A stretch of 64,000 nt of DNA from Parietichytrium sp. I65-24A. Lineage: Eukaryota > Sar > Bigyra > Thraustochytrida > Thraustochytriidae. The stretch spans positions 62,001 to 126,000 of the forward strand of contig BLSF01000032.1 of NCBI GenBank assembly GCA_012862575.1, written 5' to 3'. This document shows, one piece after another, positions 10,464 through 20,536 of this stretch (the first letter of the stretch is position 1; each line of letters opens with the position of its first letter). The notes beneath the pieces are model-generated. The model worked only from the letters and a program-made list of their open reading frames with translations, searched no databases and was not told the DNA's origin. Both the position numbers and the translations under genes were made by a program.

Positions 10464-11699
10464 TTATCCTAATTCCCCGGCGGCAGCGGGATTGACTCGC
10501 GCGTACTTGAGCCGGCACGACTTGGCCGTCCGACCTTTGCCCGGGAAGCGCTCGTTCATGAGCTGGGCGACCTTTGTCCATTGCTTGCCGAGCTCTAACG
10601 CCGCTTGCTTGAGGGCATCAATTTCCGCATCATCCCATCGCAACTTTTCCTTGTTGCCAGCCGGCACTGGCGCAAGGCGCTGAGGCTGAAGAACTCGGCA
10701 CCACCTTTCTCTGCACTGCGTCTGAGAGAAGCCTGGAACATGCTTTTGTATTCTACCCCACTCCTTTTCTTCATACGCCATCGCCGCAATCTGAAGGCGT
10801 TTGTCGTCGATGCTCGTCCAATTCCTGAACGCCTTCGATCCGGAGCTGTGCGAGCACGATTTGAGCGACTGGCGATAGCGCATGGTGAGTTGCCTCACGG
10901 ACTTGTCCGTCAGATGTTGCATCAGATCCGCCACGAGTTGCATTCGATTCTCGCCAAGTTGACCAACCAGCGCCACCAGCGCCTTGTCCTCCTCTTCCGC
11001 AAACGGTTCTGATTTCTGCACATGAGACCTGTACCTCCTAAAGCACTCCCATTTCGTCCTGCCCACGCGCGTCGCCACGCTCTCCCATTCATGGCCGCAT
11101 TCTTTCACCGCCTTCTCCAATGCCGCGTCCTCTTGGTCCGTGAAACGCTCCTTCTCCGACGCGTTGGCGTCTCCAACTCTTGATGCTCCGGCCCCATCGC
11201 CGCCGCCTCTATTGCCCAAGGGTCTGCCATCGATGCCCCTGCGGCCACCAAGGGCACTGGCGCTGGCACTGGCACTTGCATTCGCGCTTGCAAGGCCCGA
11301 TTTCCGCGCCTTTCCGGCTCTGTTCGCGCGCCGACGCTCGTTTCTGCGCACCCTTCGCTGCCGTTCCCGCAGCGCGTTCGCAGAGCGTTCCTCGGCGCGC
11401 ACCGCTCCGTGCCGTCGGCCGGCGTCCGCGTTCTGCGCCGCTGCGCTCGCCCATGGAAGTCCCGCGCAGCCAAAGTACGCGCTCCCTGGGGCGCCATCCT
11501 CCTCTCTCTCCTCTCTCTCCTCTCTCTCCTCCTCCTTATCCTCGGGCGAGGACGGGGCGGACCCCGCGGACTCGGCGGACTCGGCCGCCAGGAGGGCGTC
11601 GTCCAGCTGCGAGATGAGGGTCTGGTATCGCGCGGAGAGAGACGCTTGCGCGTCGCTCACTCGTCCCTGCAGTTGCAGTTGCAGTTGCACGGCGCTCAT
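10464..11699 (-). CDS. Four-repeat Myb/SANT protein, SNAPC4-like
   Basis: 411 residues from the first ATG in frame; the open frame continues 5' without an ATG to a stop, so an upstream exon is possible. The N-terminus is a helical, then acidic and basic low-complexity region. Four tandem Myb repeats follow at about 185-227 (FTDQEDAALEKAVKECGHEW...ECFRRYRSH), 232-279, 293-337 (NWTSIDDKRL...QCRERWCRVL) and 354-402 (RWDDAEIDALKQAALELGKQW). Consecutive Myb repeats with the RTKWECFRRYRS wording resemble SNAPC4/SNAP190, the DNA-binding subunit of the complex that recognises the snRNA proximal sequence element. CDC5- or REB1-type Myb proteins are the alternatives. The 3' end converges with the PH-protein gene, 214 bp away. 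Confidence 0.7.
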   Translation of the reverse strand: MSAVQLQLQLQGRVSDAQASLSARYQTLISQLDDALLAAESAESAGSAPSSPEDKEEEREEREEREEDGAPGSAYFGCAGLPWASAAAQNADAGRRHGAVRAEERSANALRERQRRVRRNERRRANRAGKARKSGLASANASASASASALGGRRGIDGRPLGNRGGGDGAGASRVGDANASEKERFTDQEDAALEKAVKECGHEWESVATRVGRTKWECFRRYRSHVQKSEPFAEEEDKALVALVGQLGENRMQLVADLMQHLTDKSVRQLTMRYRQSLKSCSHSSGSKAFRNWTSIDDKRLQIAAMAYEEKEWGRIQKHVPGFSQTQCRERWCRVLQPQRLAPVPAGNKEKLRWDDAEIDALKQAALELGKQWTKVAQLMNERFPGKGRTAKSCRLKYARVNPAAAGELG

Positions 11700-12605
11700 C
11701 GCCTCTTCGTTCGCGAGACAGATGGCAAGCAAGCTGCCATCAGCATCCGCGAGCCGGTCTGCGGTGCGAGCTCACACAGTGACTGCGTTGGGTTTGGCTT
11801 GCAAGCTTCTCTTCATTGGTTGATTGGTTGATTGGTTGATTGGTTGATCAAGAATGATCGAGATAGCTTTTGCAAGGAAGGAGGTCGAGGTGTTCCTCGT
11901 TGCGAGTTGCGAGTTGCGAGCTGGAGGCATCGGAGCCGAAGTCGGAGCGCTCGAGACTGTTTGAGCTGAACGAATTTGAACGTCATCGCATGTGTCGAGC
12001 TGCATCCAAATGTGTGTAACTTCATCTAATTTTTCATTGCTTTCAAGTTGAAAGCACTCGATCATGTCATATTGTTTGATAGGTCGCCCAACGATCCGTC
12101 GGTAAACTAAGGGTTGCAAAGACGTAAAAGTGTGCGCACGGGTACACACGAGGGGTCAATGAAAGGCAGTGTGTATATTTGATTTCATTTAAAAAAAAGG
12201 ACTGGATGTAAAGGAGAATAACGGAGACGACAGCCGAGGGCAGCGACGACGCTGAGCCAGGCAAATTCGATCACGAACACACGGGGCAAGACACGACTGA
12301 GATGCACATGTGGGCGAGCAGAGAGGCGATTGCGGAACAAAATCTGGCGCTAGAGGTCGGCAGTGAATCTCGACGAACGTGGCAATTCACTCATCTTTCC
12401 AACCTCCTTCCCGCCACGCAAACGCCAACAAGCCGGGCATGTGGACACCTAGGTCGGTGCAGTGTTTGACCCTTGAACTAGTGAGCAAAAAGGACGGGCC
12501 ATCACGAAGTCGCGGCACCTTCGGTGCCGAGCACAGGACTAAGCACGGAACTACAAGACAGAAGAAACAGCGATTACGCCCTAAGCGGCGCTGTCAGCTG
12601 GCAGT
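11700..12605. other. Intergenic with octamer and heptamer repeats
   Basis: This is the upstream region of the Myb gene and the 3' region of the next minus-strand gene. A period-8 array (TTGATTGG) lies at about 11815-11848 and a period-7 array (GTTGCGA, three copies) at 11899-11920. No coding region is supported. Confidence 0.6.
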
Positions 12606-13454
12606 TTAAGCCTGGACGGTCTGGGTCATTGCCTTCTCGGCCTCAACGAGCTTCTCCTTGGCCTCCTCAACGGCCTCCTCAGCGACCTCGACAGCCTCAG
12701 CCTTCTTCTCGGCGGCGACGTTGGCAGCCTCGGTGGCAGCTTCGGTTGCGGTGGTCTCGGCCTTCTTGGCGTCCTCAAGGGTCTTCTTGGAGGAGGCGCC
12801 TCCGCAGAGCTTGGCGAAGAAGCTTACGAAAGGGCTCTGCTTCTTGGCAGGCTCCTCCTTTGCGGTCTCCGCGACAGGGGTCTCCTCAGTCTGTGCTGGG
12901 GTCTCCTCGGCGGCGATCTTGGCTGCTGCTGGGTCCTCCTCTACGGTCACGTCAGCGGTCTTGACCTCGTTCGCATCCCCTGCGGTCTTGGTCTCCTCCA
13001 CCACGGCTGGAGTCTCCTCCACAACAGCTGGGTTCTCCACCACTGCTGGGGCTGCTGGAGCAGCAGCAGTCTCCTCAGCGACTACTGGGGCAGCAGGAGC
13101 TGCGGTCTCCTCGGTAGCTGGAGCAGCTGGAGCAGGGGTCTCCTCAGTAGCAGGAGCAGCAGGAGCTGGGGTCTCCTCAGTAGCTGGAGCAGCTGGAGCT
13201 GGGGTCTCCTCGGTCTTCTTTGCCTTCTTCTTTGGGGTGAGGGAGAGCCTCTTGAAGAAGGAGGTCTTCTTCTTCTTGGCCTCCTCCACAACCTCGGTGG
13301 CTTGGGACTCAGCAGCAGCCTGAACCTCTGCGGCCTGCTCCTGCGCCTCTGCGGCCACCTCCTGCGCCTTCTCTGCGGTCTCCTGCGCCTGCGCTGCCAC
13401 CTCCTGCGCCTTGGTCTCGGCCTGCGCCACCACGGTCTGTGCCTGTGCTTCCAT
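12606..13454 (-). CDS. Ala/Glu/Pro-rich protein with a basic-aromatic patch
   Basis: 282 residues, one exon, from an ATG just upstream of the repeats. The N-terminus is Ala/Gln/Glu helical (AQAQETAEKAQEVAAEAQEQ style). At about residues 60-80 comes a Lys-rich patch with interspersed Phe, Ser and Leu (KKKKTSFFKRLSLTPKKKAKK), then several EETPAPAAPAT repeats, a second Phe-containing segment (SPFVSFFAKLCGG), and an Ala/Glu helical end. This composition recalls MARCKS-type proteins, whose basic-aromatic patch binds acidic lipids and calmodulin, but there is no N-terminal glycine for myristoylation and no detectable homology. Codon use is strongly biased (GAG, GCC, AAG), which suggests high expression. 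Function is unknown. Confidence 0.75.
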   Translation of the reverse strand: MEAQAQTVVAQAETKAQEVAAQAQETAEKAQEVAAEAQEQAAEVQAAAESQATEVVEEAKKKKTSFFKRLSLTPKKKAKKTEETPAPAAPATEETPAPAAPATEETPAPAAPATEETAAPAAPVVAEETAAAPAAPAVVENPAVVEETPAVVEETKTAGDANEVKTADVTVEEDPAAAKIAAEETPAQTEETPVAETAKEEPAKKQSPFVSFFAKLCGGASSKKTLEDAKKAETTATEAATEAANVAAEKKAEAVEVAEEAVEEAKEKLVEAEKAMTQTVQA

Positions 13455-13917
13455 CTTGGCTAGTGCTTGTGCTTTTGCTTGTGCTTTTGGTTTTGCTGTG
13501 CTGCGGAGTGAACGAATGAAGAGTGAGTGGGTTAGACGGACGTGTCAATTCGTGCAGAGTGAGATCGATGACTGATGACTGTTGGTTGGTTGGGTGATTG
13601 ATTGACTCAGTGACAGATTGACAGATTGACTGGGAAGGACTTTCTCCTTCTTTTTCTCCTATCTCTCTCTCTGTATGTGCTGTTTTCTCTTTTCTCTATC
13701 TATGTCTCTTTCTTTGTAACCTTTCTTTGTCTTTGGACTCTTTGGCCTTTTGTCTCTGACGATGATGGATGGCGGCAAGGCAAAGACTGAGAGAGATTGA
13801 GAGAGTCCGCGATTGAGAGAAGCAAGAAGAGAGAGAGAGAGAGAGCGCGATGGAGAGTGAGGAGAGACAGTGAGAGAGAGAGGAAAGCTCTGTCAGACTT
13901 CTTTCTCGATTTCTCTT

Positions 13918-14120
13918 GGTACTGTCAGTACCAGCGTCGACTACTGAGTACTGTAATAACGAGAACCTGAGGACTGCTGAGGACGTGACGGAGACGCAAG
14001 AGACACTGAGCTGACTAGTTGGCAGTACTAGAGGCGGTACTGAGTACTAGTACTTACCGGTCCTTCCCTCTGGAGGAGGAAAGCGGTGAGTACTATGGTA
14101 CGCAGTAAGCAGTACTGTAC
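13918..14120. promoter_or_regulatory. Dense GTAC cluster
   Basis: About eleven GTAC tetramers fall within 203 bp, mostly as AGTACT or GGTACT and often paired head to tail. About 0.8 would be expected by chance. It lies 465-670 bp upstream of the Ala/Glu-rich gene's ATG. Its role is unknown; a transcription-factor site cluster is one reading. Confidence 0.6.
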
Positions 14121-15518
14121 TGCCCGTTTCGATTCATTCCCTTTCTCTCATTCTCATTCTCGAAACTTTCGGAGTCATTTCTCAGTCTCTGTCTCTCCCT
14201 CTCTCCCACGCACGAGCGCAAGAAACAGCGCTATTTTTCATGCGACTTGGCACGTGAAAAACGTGAAATGAATATCATTCATTCCACCCTCTCTCTCTCT
14301 CTCTCCGCTTTCTCAACCCCCTCTCTCTCTCTCTCTCTCTCTTGCATGCCAACTCGAAAGTTGTTGGTTTCATTCAACCAGTACGGGGGTACATAACCAA
14401 TCGCCTACAACTGCCGGACAGAAATTGGGTTGCTGGATGGCCGCTCACAATCAAGTGCAAGATGTGGCAACACACATCCAGTGCAGAAAGTGAAGCAAAC
14501 TTGCAGAGCGAGAGAGAGGGAGAGAGAAAGGAGAGACGAAAGAGGAGAAAGAGCCATCCAGAGCCAGCCCAAGGGATTCCTAGCGCACCGCCAGGGTAAC
14601 GCGTAGGGGGCCGGAAGGTGGAAGGGAGGAAACCAATGGAAGGGAGTCGCTCCACCACCTGTTTCCAAATGTTTCCACATGTTTCCACTTGTTCTTGATT
14701 GTCTTGGATGAATGAAGCAAGCGTCCAAAAGCCGCTCTCACAGATCGATGCCATGTGCTGTGCTGTGAGACTTGTAAGACGTTCCGAAAATCTGCTGAAA
14801 GTCTGGCCCAAGTTCTGAAATAGCTGTTCAATCGCATGCTGCCGCTTTCTCTCCTTTCACCTCCGAGTCTTCATCTTCACATTCTCGACCGTCACTCGCG
14901 ACGAGGGAACAATGTCCACATAGTGTCACCATCCCTTCAATCCCTCTTCCAAAAGCTTCTTTTGCACGCTCCCTCACCACCGTGTTAGCCAGCCTAGCAC
15001 TCGGTACTCGTACCTCCTCTGCTGGCGCAAAGACTAGTACCAGGTACCCTAGCGCCGTGCAACAACCCCTCCACAGGTTTCCCAAAGTGAGTTCTGTAGC
15101 GCCGCTAGGGGCTTCGCTAGTAGCTGCGCACATTTGTGGCTCCCTCCATCTCCCTCCCTCTCGGCTATCTCGCTATCACGGCTCTTCGAGTGCTCTTCTT
15201 CACAGTTTTGCGGTCTCTGTTTTTGGGTCGACTGTGAGGATGAGAATGAGGAATGCAGCACAAAGAAACAATTGAGTGAGGCCTCTTGCCAGCCGGCTTA
15301 GCTTCGAGAGTAGGAACGCGGTAGGCCCGTGAGCCTCGTGCTTGTCGCGTTCCTGCAAACATCTCGTGCCGCCACAAACGCTGTGCACAAAACGACGCTA
15401 TCCAGTCCTAAATATCACTAGGCGCGGCTCTCGCCCGGCGCGGGATGACCGTACATGTGCCTAAATACTGTTATGGCGTTTTGGCTCGGAAGAAATTTCC
15501 GCGCGCTAAGGCAGCACT

Positions 15519-15749
15519 ATGAAGAGGCGTAGAGAGCGGAGCTTATTGCATCGACTCGATGTATCATACGCGACAGTAACGAGCTTCCCGAAGAGTGGGA
15601 TTTGGATGGAGGCCATTATGGGATCGTACGTGAGGGCGGTAGATGACACGTGGCCTCGCCCTTTTTCGCACTTTTGGCAGGCGCCTGAATCGAATAAAGA
15701 TCAGCTCTTTGTTCGCTATTCGGGCTACGGGAAGAGCTGGCTGGTGTGA
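15519..15749 (+). CDS. Small ORF with a sulfotransferase-like PKSG motif
   Basis: 76 codons from an ATG. The stretch ATVTSFPKSGIWMEAIMGSY is similar to the 5'-phosphosulfate-binding loop of sulfotransferases (usually FPKSGTTW), and it is followed by PFSHFWQAPESNKDQLFVRY, which is vaguely like the downstream arginine region. It is far too short for a complete enzyme, so it would be a fragment or one exon of a gene whose other exons I cannot find. It may equally be a chance open frame. Confidence 0.25.
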   Translation: MKRRRERSLLHRLDVSYATVTSFPKSGIWMEAIMGSYVRAVDDTWPRPFSHFWQAPESNKDQLFVRYSGYGKSWLV

Positions 15750-17280
15750 AGGTAAATAGATTTCATTGCTCGCCTTTTGTGAAGGAGAGGATGTAATTGC
15801 AGTGAGGAGTGAAGAAATCGAGCTGCAGTGCTAGTCCGGCGTCTGTGCCCTCTACCCATCCTTATCTGTCGTCGATCCACTTGTAGCAAATACGAAACAA
15901 GAAATGAACTTACTGATTTGGGAGCTCAACTCTCGGGCGATGTTGGTGCTCTCTTGTGGCTTGGGATTTGGTGACTGCTGGCTGCTGGATTTTGGAAGCC
16001 AGGACATGAGCCAGAATTCACAAGTCAGAAGTCAGGTTTCTTCCATTCTATTCTTATAAGAAGAGATAAAAAGAATAGCTTTACAGAGCGCTCTTTTTGA
16101 GTTCGTATCCTGATCAGTCAAGCACTAGCTAATCTGACATTTTTTTAAGACACTTTCGGGGTGCCTCGTCACTGGACATTCTTGGATTTTTTTTTTGGAG
16201 CGCTGTCTCTCTACTGTATTCTTTCTTGCTTGTTTTGCCCTGAGGCTACCAAGTAATAGTATAGTTTCTTTTTCATCAAATTAAATTATATCATATCAAA
16301 TCTCCCCGGCCAGCCTGGGCGTTTTGTTTCGGTTTTGCGCTTTTTGCACCGTCCAACTACTGTAAAAGTTGGACAACAAACGAATAAGTAGTCTACAACG
16401 GCGCTAGGTAGAGAGTAGAGCAAAGAGCTAGCGCTGGTACGGACTGGACTGCTCTTTTCCTCGACAGTTTCATTCTGAAACGCCTGACGCGTCATATAAA
16501 ATGTGGACTAATGGTCTATCTAAGCCACGAACGCTTCTTTTGTTCGTTCCTTATTTTTGCGTCGGAAAATGGCCAAAAGACAGACAGGACAGCTTTGCGA
16601 GTGCAGAGGCACAAGCCGGTGCGTGCTGGTTCCGACGATTTTTTTCCATTTTGGCTAGGCCGAGCTAGCGCATGGTCACGTTGAGCGCCAAACACAAGCC
16701 TAGGGCTTGAGGGGCCGCGCCGAAAAAGAAAACGGAACTATTTCATCGCGGTCACCAGCCTGTCCATCTTACACAACCGGCTGTTGTGCGACCGTAACAC
16801 ATTTCGCGAATCTCAGAATTACCTGGGTTGAAAATGGATTCCTGGAAACGGTGAAGCACACATATCTACAGCATAAACTCTATCTCAAGACTCCCAGCAT
16901 TGACTTTCCCGCTCAGCTATTCTCCAAGTAAAAAAACGCATCCAGGTGCGTCGCGATTTATTTCCCCCCACAGGAGAACGTTTCCCCCCTTGATGAATTT
17001 TGGGGTCGAATCGGGACAACGGATTCGAGATCCATACATGAGTCACAATGGATCCCGGAGTGGCTTGTGTTGAAAGTTAGAAGTTTGCCTGCCATGCAAC
17101 GAATCTCCGCGCTGTATGGGACCCCAGAAAGAAACACAAGTCACTTTAATTAAGATGGATACAAAGCCAAAGAGATGAGTGTAGAGAGAGAAATCGTTGT
17201 TTTAAAAGTGGAAATTCATTTCGCTTCCTATTTACTAGTACATGTCTGGTGGCGGTTTCCGATGTCGGTTGAGCGCTACT

Positions 17281-18093
17281 TCACACTGTGTTGAGCAAGT
17301 TTTCTTTGTTGTTAGTTTGAGTTGTGTCAGCCTTGGTGTCATCTTTAGAAGCATCTTTTTCTTCTTCAGTCTGCTCCTTTTGGCTCGTTCTCGAAACGTG
17401 TGATGATAACCGACAATCTGTTTTGGTGGCACTTATCCTCGCCGAGTTGGGACCGCCGGCTTCTTTGGCTTGCTTGTTCGGGCCATCTAGCCCGCCCAAA
17501 ACGGCATCCGCGGAACGCTTCTTCTCTCGCAAACCCGCATCGACTTCTTTGGTTTCTTTGGCGTATATTGTTCCCGCAGAAGCGCCAATTTCTCTTGGTG
17601 CGGCCATCTCCTCGGGACTGGAGTCCAACGTTGATGTTCTGGCGTGCTTTTCAGTCATGTTTCTCGCGATGCGCTCAAATTCCTCCTTGTCGGAGCCATA
17701 TAGTTCGCTGATTTCTGGCATGAGCGGGTCACTTGGGTTCGGCTCTCCGAGCAACAGTCTAATCTGCGAGAGCACCTGACCAACATTCAAGGATGGCTGC
17801 CAGCTCCCTGCCGGGGGCATTTTTAGCGAACTGAGGCAAATCCTTCCCTGCGTGTCTATGTTGGGATGGTAAACTGGCGTCAAGAACTTGGCTGCAGGGG
17901 GCTCAAATGGGTATCTTTGCGGGACTGTAATTTGCAATCGAAACACGCCTTTCTCGTACGGGCTCTCTGGCGGACCATCCACCTGCGCTTCCAAAACCTG
18001 CAACGAATCCTCGTTTTTAGGCCACACAGCAATGCCTGGAATCGGCTCTTTCGTGAGTAGCTCCATCTCTCGAGCCAACCGGGTCGCCCACAT
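17281..18093 (-). CDS. UBE2T: Ubiquitin-conjugating enzyme E2 T
   Basis: 270 residues, one exon. The UBC fold covers about residues 1-155, with YEKGVFRLQITVPQRYPFEPP, FLTPVYHPNID, the catalytic cysteine in GRICLSSLKMPP (Cys86, the same number as in human UBE2T), and EPNPSDPLMPEIS. Along its length it is closer to UBE2T than to other E2s, including the TEKHAR segment after the fold. In animals UBE2T works with FANCL to mono-ubiquitinate FANCD2-FANCI at DNA crosslinks. The C-terminal 115 residues are a charged disordered extension, longer than in humans (197 residues in total). Two AGTACT motifs lie about 205 bp upstream of the ATG. Confidence 0.9.
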   Translation of the reverse strand: MWATRLAREMELLTKEPIPGIAVWPKNEDSLQVLEAQVDGPPESPYEKGVFRLQITVPQRYPFEPPAAKFLTPVYHPNIDTQGRICLSSLKMPPAGSWQPSLNVGQVLSQIRLLLGEPNPSDPLMPEISELYGSDKEEFERIARNMTEKHARTSTLDSSPEEMAAPREIGASAGTIYAKETKEVDAGLREKKRSADAVLGGLDGPNKQAKEAGGPNSARISATKTDCRLSSHVSRTSQKEQTEEEKDASKDDTKADTTQTNNKENLLNTV

Positions 18094-18971
18094 TCTCCAG
18101 ACTTCGTCCCCTTGCTCCTACCTTACTGCTCTTCTGATCTCCCAGCAGTGCCACAATCGCGCCGTACTTATATGCACAAGTCGCGGGCGAATCTTTTGCT
18201 CGTTTCGTCTATCCCTCAGAGTGGCGCGTGCTCCAACATACGCGCCGCTCTCCTCCCCTTTCAGCACGGCCGCGTACACTGTTCGCGTCCTGTTTTAGTA
18301 CTCAGTACTCAACTCCTCCTCCTCTTGTAAGAGACAGAGCATCCCAAAATATGCGCAAAAGTCGCAAAAGACGAAGAACCCACTTTCACCTACGCTTCAC
18401 TTAATTTAAAACCTAGTACGCGATTTCTGTTCTTTCTGTTCCCTCGTTTGAATTTCCTACTCTCAATTTCTATCAAGGACTAGGTTGCGAGCACGTCTAC
18501 TGCATTATTCACCATTTCTCTAAGACTCTGCGGTACCAAACCTGACTTGCTATGGTGTAACACCCATCGATCGAAACCTATTCTTTTCTACTGGGCGTAA
18601 TATACAAAGCCAATGCGAAACCCATATCCACATCTGCGGAACGCTAATCGTCGCGACAGTTAGCATGGCAACCTCGCAAACCTCGCGCACACGAGGGACT
18701 ACAAAAAGTGCTATCCACTGTTAAGGCCTTCGCTAAAATCCAAAATGAAAGGAAAGAAAGGTTTTCTTTCGTTGAAAGAGTTGAAAGCAAATAAGCAAAA
18801 TGTAGAATTTAGAATTTAGATGGACTCGACTCTTGGAAAAGAAGGAAAACGCGGACACAGCAGCCAGTTGGGCTCACAGGGAGACGGATACAAGAGAGAA
18901 AGAGAGAAAGAGCGAAAGAGAGAAACCGGGAAGCGGAAAGGACGAGTGGAAACGCAAAAGCGTTGTTGAGA
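18094..18971. other. Divergent intergenic region
   Basis: This lies between the UBE2T start (minus) and the coiled-coil gene start (plus), so it should hold two promoters. AGTACTCAGTACTC lies at about 18297-18310 and a GA-rich tract at 18893-18925. No coding region is supported. Confidence 0.6.
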
Positions 18972-20286
18972 ATGCCGCCTGTGTGGAGAGATGCAAGGCG
19001 GGTGGATGAGAAACGCAAGGAGGCTAGCTTGCTGCCCATTCCTGAGCCGGTAAGTTGATGGGTGGAGTGGATTTCAGTGAACGTGGCGTGGCGTGGCGCT
19101 CGCTGATTTGGGTGGACCTGCGTTTGGATCAAAGATGCACCGCGTGTCAGTGCTCGCAAAAGGCATCTCGCTTCGAAATAGGAAACGCGCAAACTTGCAA
19201 AGCATTCGCAAGGTGTGCCTGGATTACGAGGCCAAGTGCGCCGGCAAGTACTCCAGCAAAACTCTTGCGGCAAGATACCTCTTTGAGCTTTCTCGAGAGG
19301 TTCAAAACATGCTGCCGGAAATTGCCGAGGACAGTCAAGAACAGAGCGGGAAGATGGAGTACCTTGAGCGGACCATGAAAGAGTGGGAAGAAAACTTCAG
19401 CCCTGTACACACATGTCTTGCGGAATCATGGCTTCAAAACCCAAGCTCGCAGCAAATGATTGCCGAGGAGGACCAGGAGAACAAAGTAAGCAACCATGTT
19501 CTCTACACTTGCAAAGATGGAGAGCAGCTTGACACAAACCATGCTAGTCAACTGAAAGGACTGCGAATCATCACACCGTCTCGGCTTCGTGTCATGTTGG
19601 ACGAATATGTCGCTCAGATCGCGTCGCTTCAACGTAAAGTTTCAGAATCTGACTCTCGTTTTGCAGAGCAAGAGAGATCATTTAAAATAAGATTAGAGAA
19701 ACAAGCTAAGGTGTTTCGAGACCAGTATGCACTTGAGCGGGAGTACCTGGAAAGCCTGCACAAACGGCAGCTTGAAGATCTGCGGTCGGAGAACCAAGCG
19801 AGTCTGAGCGAAGCCAATAAACAGCGAGAATCGTCCAAGCACGAGTTCGCCGTAGCCAAAGCAAGTACAAAAGGCCTTCATGCAACAATTGAAAAGCTTA
19901 AAGAAGAGTTAGATATCTTGCGAGAGGAAAACAATCAGCTAGCTGACGCATATGAGACAGAAAAGGTCAAAACGGAGCGGGACTGGGACCATCTTGTTCG
20001 GAAAGCTGAGAAAGCAGTGAGCATGGAGCATGACAACCAGATAAATGCCCTTGAGAAGAAGATTGAGAACCTGCGGTCCACAAAGCAAGACGTAGACGAC
20101 TTATGGGCTCGACGAGCGGAAAAAACAAAGCAAAACGTGATTAAGCCACTAGAGACACGACTCAACGTGGAGACGCGCCGTTGCTCCGAACTCAAGACCG
20201 AGAACGAGTATCTTCGAGACCGCGTGAGAGAGCTAAATCGACTTTTACAGGCTTGCCAAAACGCTTTACGGGAAGACGAAGGTTAG
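18972..20286 (+). CDS. Coiled-coil protein of unknown function
   Basis: Two exons are proposed: 18972-19049 (26 codons, MPPVWRDARR...IPEP) and 19135-20286, with an 85-bp GT-AG intron. The second exon begins with ATG, so a single-exon start at 19135 is an alternative. The spliced product is 409 residues. The first 130 residues are mixed helical and basic; from about residue 165 onward the sequence is an almost continuous coiled coil rich in Glu, Lys, Arg and Leu (LREENNQLADAYETEKVK; RDRVRELNRLLQACQ). No named domain is recognised. It converges with an outer-dynein-arm docking gene, 250 bp away, and a cytoskeletal or axonemal role would fit, but that is only inference from structure and position. 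Confidence 0.75.
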
Positions 20287-20536
20287 CTAGCTCATGTGCC
20301 ATGTGAAAACGCCGTCCTCTTCATGCTCGAGTTGAATTCATTGCAATGTACAAACAAAAGAAAAGGGGGCAAGGAGCTGGCTGGCTTCAAGGGGAACTTC
20401 GAGTTCTGAACTTGAGTATATAACCCAGAATTTTGACGCTCATCTTCCTCCTCATAGTCGATTCGTGTTTCAACACCTTTCAAATTGAAATCAAAGTTAA
20501 TATTAAAACAAGGGGGAAAAAAGATTAGTGTACAAG

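Larger units (their letters stand above)
13455..17280. other. Long gene-poor stretch
   Basis: 3.8 kb without a confident gene. From 13600 to 14345 it is made of CT and GA tracts. A striking GTAC cluster sits at 13918-14120 and a smaller one at 14999-15052. An ATG-started frame at 15519-15749 has a short match to a sulfotransferase-type PKSG loop and is listed separately. The rest (15750-17280) is AT-richer and I see no gene in it. Confidence 0.5.

Noticed and set aside
12658-13323. Plus-strand open frame rich in Ala, Ser and Val
   Set aside because: Antisense shadow of the Ala/Glu repeat gene.
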